A DNA stretch of 64,000 nucleotides. It comes from Pseudomonadota bacterium (GTDB lineage: Bacteria > Pseudomonadota > Gammaproteobacteria > Halothiobacillales > Halothiobacillaceae). The first letter of the stretch is position 1. Each line of letters starts with the position of its first letter. The notes beneath the pieces are model-generated. The model was not told the DNA's origin. It did no database searches and saw only the letters and a list, made by a program, of their open reading frames with translations. The DNA is taken from contig JAJYYE010000001.1 of NCBI GenBank assembly GCA_021801265.1, forward strand, positions 62,001 through 126,000, given 5' to 3'. A program made the position numbers and the translations under genes. This document shows positions 47,900 to 56,636 of the stretch, piece after piece.

Positions 47900-48349
47900 T
47901 TACCGACTGGGGTTGCTACTTGGCACATCTGCAGACTTGGACTGAACCACCGCAGGGGCTACCGATTCGCTGCCGGGTGTGGATGGCACATCCGCAGGCT
48001 TCACTGGCTCTGATTTAGCCGCATCAGGATTCGCAGATGCCGAGGGGTTTTGCCCAGGCACCCCATCTGAACCCGTTGATGAAACGGGCACAGAATTTAC
48101 CACGCTAGACGGGCTATGTGAAGTATTAATGACGTAGGCCAGCAACAAACTGGTAGCAAAAAAAGCGACGACCAACCACCCTGTCAGCTTTTGCAGGAAG
48201 GTCGCCGCACCGCGTGCACCGAAAACCGTACCGGATGAACCAGAACCAAACGCAGCACCTGCATCCGCACCTTTACCGTGCTGGATCAGTACCAGTCCAA
48301 TCAGCATCAGCCCAATCAGCACATGGATAATTAATATCAAAGTTTGCAT
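47900..48349 (-). CDS. secG: Preprotein translocase subunit SecG
   Basis: A 149-residue inner-membrane protein that helps SecYE move proteins. Two helices (about 4-24 and 52-74) flank the conserved loop LVLIQHGKGADAGAAFGSGS. The tail after about residue 80 is Ser/Pro/Ala/Asp-rich and probably disordered; it is longer than in E. coli SecG (110 aa in total). I chose the ATG at 48349, overlapping the last base of tpiA; the longer frame to 48385 lies within tpiA. Confidence 0.94.
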   Translation of the reverse strand: MQTLILIIHVLIGLMLIGLVLIQHGKGADAGAAFGSGSSGTVFGARGAATFLQKLTGWLVVAFFATSLLLAYVINTSHSPSSVVNSVPVSSTGSDGVPGQNPSASANPDAAKSEPVKPADVPSTPGSESVAPAVVQSKSADVPSSNPSR

Positions 48350-49119
48350 TATATGAATCTCAACGAGTCGGCCGCAGCGCGACAAATAATCAGAAAATCT
48401 TCCGCTTTCAACGAGGCACCGCCAATTAAGCCGCCATCAATATCCGGCTCGGCAAACAATTCAGCCGCATTATCTGCTTTTACCGAGCCGCCGTACTGAA
48501 TGCGAACGCCGCGGGCAACCGCCGGATCATGCTCACTCAAAACACCCCGAATCATCGCGTGCATTGACTGCGCTTGTGCCGGTGAAGCGGTGAGTCCCGT
48601 CCCGATCGCCCAAATGGGCTCGTAGGCGATCACAAGGCGCTCAAATGAACGAATACCCACCACATTCAACACGGCTTGGATCTGACCTCGCACCACATCA
48701 TTCATTCGGCCAGACTGGCGCTCTTCAAGCGTTTCCCCGACACAAAGCACCGGTGTCAAACCCGACTTCAGCGCAATGTTTACTTTACGGGCAACCATTT
48801 CATTCGTTTCACCAAACAAGGCGCGCCGCTCTGAGTGCCCAACCAAAACGTAGCGGCAACCCACCTCGCGCAGCATGTCAGCCGACACTTCCCCGGTATA
48901 CGCGCCCAACACGTACTCAGAGCAGCTCTGACCACCCACGGCGAGATTGGTATGTGCCGCCTGATGGATGACTTGAGGAATTAATATAAACGGCGGGCAA
49001 ACCCCAACATCAACGGCATCCCATTCTATCAACCCGGCAAGGATGCTGGCGACTAATGCTTCAGATGCGGCCGTTGTGCCGTTAAGTTTCCAATTTCCGA
49101 GTACGATTGGCTTGCGCAT
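48349..49119 (-). CDS. tpiA: Triosephosphate isomerase
   Basis: A 256-residue TIM-barrel enzyme interconverting dihydroxyacetone phosphate and glyceraldehyde 3-phosphate. Active-site residues are visible: Asn and Lys in GNWKLNGT (about 9-14), the catalytic His in VLVGHSERRALFGE (about 94-100), the catalytic Glu in AYEPIWAIGTG (about 169) and the phosphate-binding VQYGGSVKADNA-like IQYGGSVKADNAAEL. It lies between glmM and secG, as in pseudomonads. Confidence 0.97.
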   Translation of the reverse strand: MRKPIVLGNWKLNGTTAASEALVASILAGLIEWDAVDVGVCPPFILIPQVIHQAAHTNLAVGGQSCSEYVLGAYTGEVSADMLREVGCRYVLVGHSERRALFGETNEMVARKVNIALKSGLTPVLCVGETLEERQSGRMNDVVRGQIQAVLNVVGIRSFERLVIAYEPIWAIGTGLTASPAQAQSMHAMIRGVLSEHDPAVARGVRIQYGGSVKADNAAELFAEPDIDGGLIGGASLKAEDFLIICRAAADSLRFI

Positions 49120-49202
49120 GCCGTTTTAATTCCCCTAGTCAAGCAGCCCATTGAGTTTTCAAGCACCCCGGCACGCCGTGCCAGCCCCCAAAAAGGCCGC
49201 TA

Positions 49203-49231
49203 AGATTACTTGCACGGACCAGTTAAATCAA
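49203..49231 (-). promoter_or_regulatory. Candidate promoter of tpiA-secG
   Basis: On the minus strand TTGATT (49231-49226), a spacer of exactly 17 bp and TAATCT (49208-49203) resemble a sigma70 promoter. It lies in the 143-bp gap between glmM and tpiA and would allow separate expression of tpiA, secG and possibly tRNA-Leu. Confidence 0.45.
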
Positions 49232-49262
49232 TCTTTCAAACGGATTGCCCGTGAGTCATCCG

Positions 49263-50603
49263 TCATTGTTGGGCAATCATGCGGACTTCAGCCGCTAAAT
49301 TCTGCGCATGCAATGCGACTTCATCCCCACAAGCGCCCTCGACCATGACACGAACCAGCGGCTCTGTACCTGATGCCCGCAGCAAAACTCGTCCACCATC
49401 ACCCAGCGTTTGCTCCACTTTACGTACAGCTCCGGTGATTCTTGGATTGTTCAGATCAATTTTTTGATCGGTACGCACATTGATTAAGGTTTGTGGATAA
49501 ATTTGAACATCCGCAGCCAACGCATGCAAGGGTTTGCCCGCGTGCTTCATGGCCGATAAAACTTGCAAGGCTGCGATAATGCCATCCCCCGTAGTATGGC
49601 GATCAAGACACAGGATATGCCCTGACGATTCACCACCCAGCAACCAGCCATTGTGCTTTAACGCCTCATGAACATAGCGATCACCCACATTGGCACGCAC
49701 AAAGGGCAACCCGAGTTTTTTGATTGCCAGCTCCAAACCGAGATTACTCATCTGCGTCCCAACAACCCCGCCGGAATAACCGGATCGCCGTACGCGATCA
49801 GCTGCGATAATGTACAGGAGCATGTCGCCATCCAGCACGCGGCCTTCGGCATCGACCATGAGCACGCGATCCCCATCGCCGTCGAGCGCCACGCCCAAAT
49901 CAGCCCTAAATTCGGCTACCGCGCGCTGCAAAGCGGCAGGTTCAGTTGAACCCACGCCCGCATTGATATTCAACCCATCCGGTTCAACACCAATGCGAAT
50001 AACCTCAGCACCCAGCTCAGTAAACACTCTGGGCGCTACCTGGTAACCCGCACCGTTCGCACAATCGACCACTATTCTCAAATTTGAAAGCGATAAACCA
50101 ATATCGACCGAGCTTTTACAAAACTCAATATACCGACCGGGCGCGTCATCAATTCGTTGCGCTTTGCCGAGCAGGTTTGAGGGCACCACCGTCAGGGGCG
50201 ATTCCAACATTTCTTCGATTTGAGCCTCAACCGCATCCGGCAGTTTTTCCCCACTGGCAGAGAAAAACTTAACCCCATTATCGTGGAATGGATTATGTGA
50301 AGCGCTAATGACCACGCCTGCAGAGCCCCGTAGCGTACGGGTCAAGTAGGCGATTGCGGGGGTTGGCATAGGCCCGAGCAGGCGCACATCGACGCCTGCC
50401 GCAGAGAAACCCGCCTCAAGTACGGACTCAAACATATACCCGGAAATACGTGTGTCCTTGCCAATCAGCACTCGGCGACGGCCTTCTTGCCCGAGCACCA
50501 TCCCGGCCGCCCAACCCAGCTTGAGCACAAACTCAGGTGTCATCGGCCATTGTCCCACCGCGCCACGTACGCCGTCTGTTCCAAATACTTTCATAATCGC
50601 CAT
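49263..50603 (-). CDS. glmM: Phosphoglucosamine mutase
   Basis: A 446-residue enzyme converting glucosamine 6-phosphate to glucosamine 1-phosphate for peptidoglycan and lipopolysaccharide precursors. [18 protein letters not shown] starts the protein; the phosphorylated catalytic serine lies in [17 protein letters not shown] (about Ser103); the metal loop is [13 protein letters not shown]; the sugar-binding loop is [10 protein letters not shown]; and the phosphate site is [15 protein letters not shown]. The length matches E. coli GlmM (445). In E. coli folP precedes it directly; here a cytochrome c gene lies between. Confidence 0.97.
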   Translation of the reverse strand: MAIMKVFGTDGVRGAVGQWPMTPEFVLKLGWAAGMVLGQEGRRRVLIGKDTRISGYMFESVLEAGFSAAGVDVRLLGPMPTPAIAYLTRTLRGSAGVVISASHNPFHDNGVKFFSASGEKLPDAVEAQIEEMLESPLTVVPSNLLGKAQRIDDAPGRYIEFCKSSVDIGLSLSNLRIVVDCANGAGYQVAPRVFTELGAEVIRIGVEPDGLNINAGVGSTEPAALQRAVAEFRADLGVALDGDGDRVLMVDAEGRVLDGDMLLYIIAADRVRRSGYSGGVVGTQMSNLGLELAIKKLGLPFVRANVGDRYVHEALKHNGWLLGGESSGHILCLDRHTTGDGIIAALQVLSAMKHAGKPLHALAADVQIYPQTLINVRTDQKIDLNNPRITGAVRKVEQTLGDGGRVLLRASGTEPLVRVMVEGACGDEVALHAQNLAAEVRMIAQQ

Positions 50604-50662
50604 CCCATTCTCATCAATAACCGGCAGACATCGTACCCAAGCCCTAAATGATCACCAAACAA

Positions 50663-50694
50663 AAAACCGCGCCAAGTGAATTTGGCGCGGTTTT
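50663..50694 (-). terminator. Strong terminator of the cytochrome c gene, usable on both strands
   Basis: AAAACCGCGCCAA (50663-50675) and TTGGCGCGGTTTT (50682-50694) form a perfect 13-bp stem with a 6-base loop, flanked by A on the left and T on the right. Read leftward it ends with six T. It isolates glmM from the cytochrome c gene upstream. Confidence 0.92.
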
Positions 50695-50720
50695 ATTGAT
50701 GTTGAATGTGAACCGGGAAT

Positions 50721-51446
50721 TTATTCGGTTTGAGCCATGTTGTTATGCGCACCAGGCACATTCATCTGCGAAATATAAGCAGCAAGGTCACGAATCTCGT
50801 CAGGGGTCAGGTATTTCGCCTGGGCAGCCATGACGTAGGAATAAGGGCCCAGTTGCTTGCCTGCCTTATACATCTCCAGCATAGAGGTCGTTGCAGATAC
50901 AGGCAAACCAGACAACTTAGGTGCATTTAACAGCTTAGCCCCTTCGCCATTCGCTCCGTGGCAAACCGCACACGATGAGAACAAGGCATGACCGAATCCA
51001 ATGTTCGCGTCGGCTACAATCATGCTGGCCGCTGGCGCTGGTGTAACAGCAGGAGCAGCGGCAGTAGCCGGCGTTGCAGCCTGAGCCGTACCGCCACCGA
51101 AAGTGGCCGCGATATACGCTGCAAGATCAGCAATGTCTGTCGGAGATAGGTTAGCCGCCTGCGGTGCCATCGTGCTGTAGCGCGCTCCACCGAGGTTATG
51201 TTTTTTCAAATAATCCATATCGCCTTTTTTAAAGGCCGTCAGGACGGCTTCCGCATCAACAGCGGTTAAATGAGTCAGCGCCGGGAAAGCGCCGCCATTA
51301 CCTTTACCATCAACCCCATGACACGCAGCGCAAGTAGCAAATTTAGCTTTACCTGCAGCCGCATCACCGGCAGCCATTGAAACCAACGGCTGAACCATTA
51401 AACCACCCAGCACAACAGCCAGCAGCGAACGACGCATCATTTTCAT
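50721..51446 (-). CDS. Periplasmic diheme cytochrome c (c4-like)
   Basis: A 241-residue protein with a signal peptide (MKMMRRSLLAVVLGG... cleaved near SMAAGDA) and two class-I cytochrome domains. Haem motifs are CAACH (about residue 44) and CAVCH (about 160); the likely axial methionines are in STMAPQAANLSP and YVMAAQAKYLTPDEI. An Ala/Thr/Pro linker (about 123-145) joins the domains. This arrangement is that of cytochrome c4, an electron carrier to cbb3 or other oxidases. I chose the ATG at 51446, preceded by GAGAGAG; a start at 51527 would hide the signal peptide. It is bounded by its own promoter and terminator and interrupts the usual folP-glmM order. Confidence 0.9.
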   Translation of the reverse strand: MKMMRRSLLAVVLGGLMVQPLVSMAAGDAAAGKAKFATCAACHGVDGKGNGGAFPALTHLTAVDAEAVLTAFKKGDMDYLKKHNLGGARYSTMAPQAANLSPTDIADLAAYIAATFGGGTAQAATPATAAAPAVTPAPAASMIVADANIGFGHALFSSCAVCHGANGEGAKLLNAPKLSGLPVSATTSMLEMYKAGKQLGPYSYVMAAQAKYLTPDEIRDLAAYISQMNVPGAHNNMAQTE

Positions 51447-51490
51447 AATTTCTCTCTCATTATTTGCAAGACAACTCAATTGGCCTGCGG

Positions 51491-51517
51491 ATTTTAGGCA
51501 CAAACCAATCGAGTCAA
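51491..51517 (-). promoter_or_regulatory. Candidate promoter of the cytochrome c gene
   Basis: On the minus strand TTGACT (51517-51512), a 15-bp spacer and TAAAAT (51496-51491) lie about 45 bases before the start at 51446. The boxes are good but the spacing is two bases short of ideal. Confidence 0.35.
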
Positions 51518-51620
51518 ATACCCCCACGCGTAAAGTATCAGAGAATACTAATGATGGACAAACGAATGAGACTTATGCCCTAGAAAATAAATATATAACC
51601 AGATGGCTCTGCCAGGAAAA

Positions 51621-52451
51621 TCAAACCGATTGAAGCGCCATGAACAACCGCACACCATCTCGGGTTGCAGCCACATCATGGACCCGCACAATGCGTGCAC
51701 CCCGCGCTATCGCCATCACTGCCGCAACGACACTCCCCACCTGACGCTCGGAGACTGGGCGGCCGATCACATCCCCTATCATGCGTTTGCGCGATAGTCC
51801 CACTAAAAGCGGCAAGCCCAATTCATTCAGCGCCGCAAGGTTTTTCAGCAACAGTAGGTTTTGTGCTGTGCTTTTCGCAAAACCGAACCCCGGATCAAGC
51901 AACAAATGCGCGCGAGGAATCCCGGCGGCAACCGCCTCTGTCACTCGCGCACCAAGTTCTTCAGTAACTTCTCGCAACACATCTTGATAAATCGCGCGTT
52001 CATTCATGGTGTCAGGCTCACCCCGCATGTGCATCAAACATACAGCCACGCCATGAGTCAGCACCAATTGCTTAACCGCTGCCAATGCCCCATCGCGAGT
52101 TAGCGCACGGACGTCATTAATGAGGGACGCACCCGCATGGACGGCGGCAGTCATTACAGCGGGTTGGCTTGTATCAACCGACAGGGGGACATCGAAGCGG
52201 CGCTGCAAGGCTTCAATCACGGGGACCACTCGAGCAAGCTCTTCATCGGCGCTCACTGGCGCCGCGCCGGGTCGGGTGGATTCTCCGCCAATATCAATTA
52301 AATCCGCGCCTTCAGCCAGCATTAAAGCCGCTTCATCAATGGCCCTGGCTACATTTGATTTCTCTGAACAATAAAAAAGACCCCCGTCCGAGAAGGAATC
52401 GGGGGTCACATTCAAAATAGCCATAATCAGCGGATGCTCCATATGAAGCAT
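51621..52451 (-). CDS. folP: Dihydropteroate synthase
   Basis: A 276-residue TIM-barrel enzyme joining p-aminobenzoate to dihydropterin pyrophosphate in folate synthesis; it is the sulfonamide target. IMAILNVTPDSFSDGG (about 10-25), DIGGESTRPGAAPV (about 49-62), SVDTSQPAVMTAAV, LINDVRAL, CLMHMRGEPDTM, DPGFGFAKS and LVGLSRKRMIG all fit. I chose the ATG at 52451, 35 bases after ftsH; ATG 52442 is also possible. A longer frame to 52643 would overlap ftsH. The start codon lies in the arm of a mRNA stem-loop, and a terminator-shaped hairpin lies at codons 15-25. Confidence 0.95.
   Translation of the reverse strand: MLHMEHPLIMAILNVTPDSFSDGGLFYCSEKSNVARAIDEAALMLAEGADLIDIGGESTRPGAAPVSADEELARVVPVIEALQRRFDVPLSVDTSQPAVMTAAVHAGASLINDVRALTRDGALAAVKQLVLTHGVAVCLMHMRGEPDTMNERAIYQDVLREVTEELGARVTEAVAAGIPRAHLLLDPGFGFAKSTAQNLLLLKNLAALNELGLPLLVGLSRKRMIGDVIGRPVSERQVGSVVAAVMAIARGARIVRVHDVAATRDGVRLFMALQSV
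52379..52407 (-). other. Terminator-shaped hairpin inside the start of folP
   Basis: GACCCCCG (52379-52386) and CGGGGGTC (52400-52407) form a perfect 8-bp stem around 13 bases, with an inner TCC/GGA pairing. Read leftward, the direction of folP, it is followed at once by six T. It has the shape of an intrinsic terminator yet encodes part of the conserved DSFSDGG motif, so the sequence is also constrained by protein function. Confidence 0.5.
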
Positions 52452-52455
52452 CCGC
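52430..52455 (-). promoter_or_regulatory. Stem-loop over the folP start codon
   Basis: GCGGATGCT (52430-52438) and AGCATCCGC (52447-52455) form a perfect 9-bp stem around an 8-base loop. In folP mRNA the first arm contains the chosen ATG and the loop contains the alternative ATG. Such a structure could limit translation initiation. A second, shorter hairpin (CCCC/GGGG, 52461-52476) lies between it and the ftsH stop. Confidence 0.45.
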
Positions 52456-52485
52456 AACAACCCCGCAGAAGGGGGGTGCTTATCC

Positions 52486-54447
52486 TTAGTGCTGATTGGC
52501 AGGACCACCAACAGGATCCGAAGGGGGCTTAACTTCCACGACAGGTATCGGTTCCAGGGGCGCGACCACTTCGGGCGTATTGCCACTGGTGGGCGTGTTT
52601 TTCCCTGGAGAATCGGAACTCTGGCCCCAATCCGCCGGTTCACGCACGGGGCGACGCGCCATCAAATCGTCAATTTGCGCCAAATCAATCGTTTCATACT
52701 TCATCAAGGCCTGCGCCATGGCGTGTAAAATATCAATATTATCCGTCAGCAACTGATTACAACGCTGGTAATTGCGGTCAATCACGCTGCGCATCTCTGT
52801 ATCAATCACACTGGCGGTATCATCAGAAACAGAGCTGCCCGGTGTGGAGCGACCAAACATCATGTCACCGTCTTCTTCGGAATAAGTCAAGGTACCGAGC
52901 TTATCGGACATACCCCACTTGGTAACCATATTGCGCGCAATTTCTGTTGCCCGCTCAATGTCATTGGATGCGCCCGTCGTGACCGCTTCGGCGCCAAAAA
53001 TCAGTTCTTCGGCAATTCGCCCACCGAACAGGCTGGAAATATTGGATTCCAATTTGCGCTTGGAGTAACTGTAACGATCTTGATCGGGCAAAAACATCGT
53101 GACACCCAATGCACGACCACGGGGAATGATCGACACCTTATACACGGGATCATGCTCGGGCACCAAACGACCAACGATCGCGTGTCCCGCCTCATGATAA
53201 GCAGTGAGTTTTTTCTCATCTTCACTCATCACCATGGATTTACGTTCAGCGCCCATGATGATTTTATCTTTGGCGCGCTCAAGGTCTGCCATGACGACTT
53301 CGGACTTGTTCGCCCGGGCAGCGAACAAGGCCGCCTCGTTGACCAAGTTCGCAAGATCCGCGCCCGAAAAACCAGGCGTCCCACGCGCCAACAAACTGGG
53401 CACAATATCCGCCGCTGCGGGCACTTTGCGCAGGTGAACCTTCAAGATTTGCTCACGGCCACGCACATCCGGAAGGCCGACGACCACTTGTCGATCGAAC
53501 CGGCCAGGACGCAGCAACGCTTTATCCAGTACATCCGGTCGGTTCGTCGCCGCGATGATAATGACGCCTTCATTTCCTTCAAAACCATCCATCTCAACCA
53601 GCAACTGGTTTAAGGTTTGCTCGCGCTCATCATGTCCCCCGCCCATGCCAGAGCCGCGGTGACGACCAACGGCATCAATCTCATCAATGAAGATAATGCA
53701 GGGTGCCTGTTTCTTGGCTTGTTCGAACATATCACGCACCCGTGATGCGCCTACGCCAACAAACATTTCAACAAAATCAGAACCAGAAATCGTGAAGAAC
53801 GGTACCTTCGCTTCGCCCGCAACCGCTTTGGCGAGCAGGGTTTTACCGGTCCCCGGTGGGCCGACCATCAATACACCCCGCGGCACTCGACCACCCAAAC
53901 GTTGAAACTTGCCGGGATCGCGCAAAAAATCAACCAACTCAACCACATCCTGCTTGGCCTCATCGGCACCCGCAACATCATTAAACGTGACTTTGACCTG
54001 ATCTTCACCCAACAACTTCGCTTTGGATTTACCAAAGCTCATGGCGCCACGGCCACCACCACCCTGCATTTGGCGCATAAAAAATACCCAGATACCAATC
54101 AAGAGCAGGAACGGAAACCATTGAATAAAAATGGTCATCAACAAAGAGGGGCGCTCAGGTGGCATCGCATCAATTTTGACGTTATTACTGAGCAAATCAC
54201 CGACCATCGCCCGGTTGTCCGTTTCAGGGCTATAAGTCTCAAAACTCGCGCCCGAACTGGTTTTGCCGGTGATGGTCTTGCCTTCAATAATCACGGAATC
54301 GACGCTACCGCCTTTGACATCACTCAAAAACTGGGAGTAACTCATCGGCTGCGAGGCGGTTGAGTGGGTGCTAAAGCTGTTGAATACAGTCATTAACACA
54401 ACCGCAATCACAACCCAGACCAAAATATTTTTCGTTAAATCGTTCAA
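52486..54447 (-). CDS. ftsH: ATP-dependent zinc metalloprotease FtsH
   Basis: A 653-residue membrane-anchored AAA+ protease that removes damaged membrane proteins and LpxC. Two helices (about 7-25 and 100-120) flank a small periplasmic domain. AAA motifs: Walker [15 protein letters not shown], Walker [13 protein letters not shown], second-region RPGRFDRQ. The zinc site is HEAGH with a downstream Asp. The C-terminal tail is Pro/Ser-rich. I chose TTG at 54447 because it gives MNDLTKN with GAGG 7 bases upstream; GTG at 54450 is nearly equal. The longer frame to 54486 has no family support. It follows rlmE as in E. coli. Confidence 0.97.
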   Translation of the reverse strand: MNDLTKNILVWVVIAVVLMTVFNSFSTHSTASQPMSYSQFLSDVKGGSVDSVIIEGKTITGKTSSGASFETYSPETDNRAMVGDLLSNNVKIDAMPPERPSLLMTIFIQWFPFLLLIGIWVFFMRQMQGGGGRGAMSFGKSKAKLLGEDQVKVTFNDVAGADEAKQDVVELVDFLRDPGKFQRLGGRVPRGVLMVGPPGTGKTLLAKAVAGEAKVPFFTISGSDFVEMFVGVGASRVRDMFEQAKKQAPCIIFIDEIDAVGRHRGSGMGGGHDEREQTLNQLLVEMDGFEGNEGVIIIAATNRPDVLDKALLRPGRFDRQVVVGLPDVRGREQILKVHLRKVPAAADIVPSLLARGTPGFSGADLANLVNEAALFAARANKSEVVMADLERAKDKIIMGAERKSMVMSEDEKKLTAYHEAGHAIVGRLVPEHDPVYKVSIIPRGRALGVTMFLPDQDRYSYSKRKLESNISSLFGGRIAEELIFGAEAVTTGASNDIERATEIARNMVTKWGMSDKLGTLTYSEEDGDMMFGRSTPGSSVSDDTASVIDTEMRSVIDRNYQRCNQLLTDNIDILHAMAQALMKYETIDLAQIDDLMARRPVREPADWGQSSDSPGKNTPTSGNTPEVVAPLEPIPVVEVKPPSDPVGGPANQH

Positions 54448-54507
54448 CACACCACCTCTGCTGCCTATGGGGAAGCCATACCCCAATAAGAAATTTATAA
54501 TCCCACC

Positions 54508-55131
54508 TTATACCACGCGGTGCCCCTGCGCCACCAAATACACCTCTTTGGAGCGCGGGCGCGAGGCTTTCGGTTTGCGCACCGACACACTCTTAAATGC
54601 GATGCGCGCCTGCTTCATGTAGTCATCGAAGCCAATGCCTTGAAAGAGTTTAGTCACAAAAGCGCCATCGGGTTTAAGCATCTGATGGCAGAAATCCAAA
54701 GCAAGTTCCGCCAAATACATCGCGCGCGGAATATCAACTGACTCCACTCCACTCATGTTGGGTGCCATATCGGAAATTACAAGATCTACCGGCGCATTAT
54801 TCAATAATGCGGTGAGGTCGGCCAAAACCGCATCACTCGAAAAATCGCCCTGAATAACGGTGGTGTGTGCGAAATGATCCATCGGCAATAGATCAAGCGC
54901 GAAGATATGCCCCTTATCACCAATGACTTGCGCCGCATATTGTGTCCAGCCCCCCGGGGCGGCGCCCAAATCCACCACGCGCTGCCCCGATTTCAAAAAA
55001 TGGTCGCGCTCATTCAGTTCCATGAGTTTATAAACCGCCCGTGAGCGATAGCCCTCACGCTGCGCCTTTAGGACATATTCATCGCGAAAATGTTCAGCCA
55101 ACCAACGCTGACTGCTACCCGACCGTGCCAT
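54508..55131 (-). CDS. rlmE: 23S rRNA 2'-O-methyltransferase RlmE (FtsJ)
   Basis: A 207-residue enzyme that methylates U2552 in the A loop of 23S rRNA. Catalytic tetrad K-D-K-E: the lysine in [11 protein letters not shown], the Asp in [12 protein letters not shown], the Lys in AFVTKLFQG, and the Glu in [12 protein letters not shown]. The SAM site is [16 protein letters not shown] chose the ATG at 55131, with AGAGG five bases upstream. The next gene is ftsH, as in E. coli; the divergent partner yhbY is displaced by copper genes. Confidence 0.96.
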   Translation of the reverse strand: MARSGSSQRWLAEHFRDEYVLKAQREGYRSRAVYKLMELNERDHFLKSGQRVVDLGAAPGGWTQYAAQVIGDKGHIFALDLLPMDHFAHTTVIQGDFSSDAVLADLTALLNNAPVDLVISDMAPNMSGVESVDIPRAMYLAELALDFCHQMLKPDGAFVTKLFQGIGFDDYMKQARIAFKSVSVRKPKASRPRSKEVYLVAQGHRVV

Positions 55132-55225
55132 AGGCACCTCTAACCAAAAAACAATCGCGCATTATCCTTTTTTTAAATAACTTAGCCAAATTCTGAAACT
55201 TTAATTATCTAAAAAAACCAAAAAA

Positions 55226-55244
55226 AACCGGCCCTTGGCCGGTT
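55226..55244 (-). terminator. Terminator of the copper-delivery operon
   Basis: AACCGGCC (55226-55233) and GGCCGGTT (55237-55244) form a perfect 8-bp stem with a 3-base loop. Read leftward, long T-runs follow. It lies 21 bases after the PCuAC stop. Confidence 0.9.
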
Positions 55245-55265
55245 GAAACGGGCGGATAGTGAAGA

Positions 55266-55724
55266 TTAGTGGCTCATCCTACCGGGCATCATGCTGCGTT
55301 TTTTCACCGGTACGGTGATGATTTCGGTGCTGCCATCGGCGAAGGTGAGTGTAACGGGTACGGCTTCGCCCGCCACCAGCGCTTTCTCTGGGCCGATCAA
55401 CATGATATGAAAGCCGCCAGGCGCGAGCCTGGTTTCACCGTGCGCAGGCACAACAATTTCTTTTTGCTCGATCATTTTGTGCATGCCATTGACCTCAATG
55501 GATTTATGCAGTTGCACTTCCTTGAAGCCCGGTGCCGCGGCTTTCACCAAAACTTCAGGTTTATCGGTCCCGTTTTTCATATCCAAAAACACCGCATTGG
55601 CCATCGCGCCAGGCGGTTGCTCGGGAATCCACGCTTCAGAAATAACCGGGGCTGCGGCCGCCACGCCACTGACAACCATCAACACAGTACCGATTAGCCC
55701 ATGTTTCATTGACTTGTCTTTCAT
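55266..55724 (-). CDS. Periplasmic copper chaperone PCuAC
   Basis: A 152-residue protein with a signal peptide (cleaved near VAAAAPV) and a cupredoxin-like domain. The copper-binding H-x10-M-x(20-23)-H-x-M pattern is seen in LHKSIEVNGMHKM and, further on, PGGFHIMLIG. PCuAC proteins deliver Cu(I) to the CuA site or to cbb3-type oxidases. The tail ends KKRSMMPGRMSH, with extra Met and His residues that may also bind copper. It overlaps the Sco gene by ATGA; the two work in the same pathway. Confidence 0.92.
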   Translation of the reverse strand: MKDKSMKHGLIGTVLMVVSGVAAAAPVISEAWIPEQPPGAMANAVFLDMKNGTDKPEVLVKAAAPGFKEVQLHKSIEVNGMHKMIEQKEIVVPAHGETRLAPGGFHIMLIGPEKALVAGEAVPVTLTFADGSTEIITVPVKKRSMMPGRMSH

Positions 55725-56446
55725 TGCACTACCTCATTAAAAAATCGAACTAAAGCCTGATCCATTGCCGCCGGATCATGCGGTGAGGGCAAAATCGCAA
55801 CCATTTTGCCCTCAGGAGAAATTAACCGGTACGCCGTATCATGATCGATTTCATAGAACCGATCGCCCGGCGCGTGCGGCGATAGGCGATAACCCGCTTT
55901 GAGCGGCTGGGTAACCGCATCAATCATGCTGCGCTCACCCGTCATACCAAAAAATTGCTTATCAAAATAATGGACATATTCGGCAATGCGCCTGGGATTA
56001 TCCCGCGCGGGGTCGACTGAAAGAAACACCACTTGCCATTTCACCTCCGGAAGCGATTTTTGAAGTTTTGGCAACAAACCTGCCAGTGCGGTTAATTCGG
56101 TAGGGCATACATCCGGGCAAAAAGTGTAGCCGATATAAAACAAGGTCCAATGGTCCTTAAAAAGCGCCGGTGTTGAAACGGCACCCGTAGCGCTCATAAA
56201 GTCAGCGGCTGGCACGCTAATTGGCGTGGTCACGGATCGAAGCACCAACAGATCCTTAGATGCAAACGCGGTCAATCGCGCCATATTGACCGCGCGCTCA
56301 TTCACATTACCATTCGGCGCGTTCTGACTGCAGGCGGTGCCCGACAACGTCATGCCCAAGAGGACGACACTAAAAAACAGAGCCCTGCGAAATTTGGCAT
56401 GGGTGATTAAAAAACGGATGGACTGTGATTGTGGCTGCATGAACAC
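55721..56446 (-). CDS. SCO1/SenC-family copper-delivery lipoprotein
   Basis: A 241-residue membrane-anchored thioredoxin-fold protein. The N-terminal hydrophobic segment ends SGTACSQ; Cys39 may be lipidated, although Gly at -3 is unusual. The copper ligands are in YTFCPDVCPTEL (C-x3-C) and the later His in YEIDHDTAYRLI. Sco proteins carry copper to the oxidase CuA site or act as thiol-disulfide reductases there. The start is GTG at 56446, with AGAGGA 7 bases upstream. First gene of the two-gene copper operon, leftward, divergent from yhbY. Confidence 0.92.
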   Translation of the reverse strand: MFMQPQSQSIRFLITHAKFRRALFFSVVLLGMTLSGTACSQNAPNGNVNERAVNMARLTAFASKDLLVLRSVTTPISVPAADFMSATGAVSTPALFKDHWTLFYIGYTFCPDVCPTELTALAGLLPKLQKSLPEVKWQVVFLSVDPARDNPRRIAEYVHYFDKQFFGMTGERSMIDAVTQPLKAGYRLSPHAPGDRFYEIDHDTAYRLISPEGKMVAILPSPHDPAAMDQALVRFFNEVVQ

Positions 56447-56570
56447 CGAGATATCCTCTAGAGACGCTCACTTTTATACCCGCCAACCTCGGTATCGGGG
56501 CAAAACTGCGCCGCGAACTCATTGGTTAAAAGTGATTAAGCCGTTAATATGCCAGCCTATATGCACGAGT

Positions 56571-56596
56571 AACAGTGTGTGATTTCACACACTGTT
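56571..56596. promoter_or_regulatory. Perfect 26-bp palindrome between the Sco gene and yhbY
   Basis: Arms AACAGTGTGTGA (56571-56582) and TCACACACTGTT (56585-56596) are exact reverse complements separated by TT. It lies 125 bp before the Sco start and 41 bp before yhbY. It could be an operator for a dimeric regulator or a hairpin in the yhbY leader. There is no T-run. The half-site TGTGA resembles CRP/FNR-type sites, but the spacing of 2 instead of 6 argues against that. Confidence 0.5.
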
Positions 56597-56636
56597 TAAA
56601 TTTGCGCGGTTCACCCCCTCATCACACAAGATCAGC

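Noticed and set aside
56571-56596. CRP or FNR site at the 26-bp palindrome
   Set aside because: The TGTGA and TCACA halves are only 2 bases apart; CRP sites need 6 bases and FNR sites need TTGAT-N4-ATCAA.
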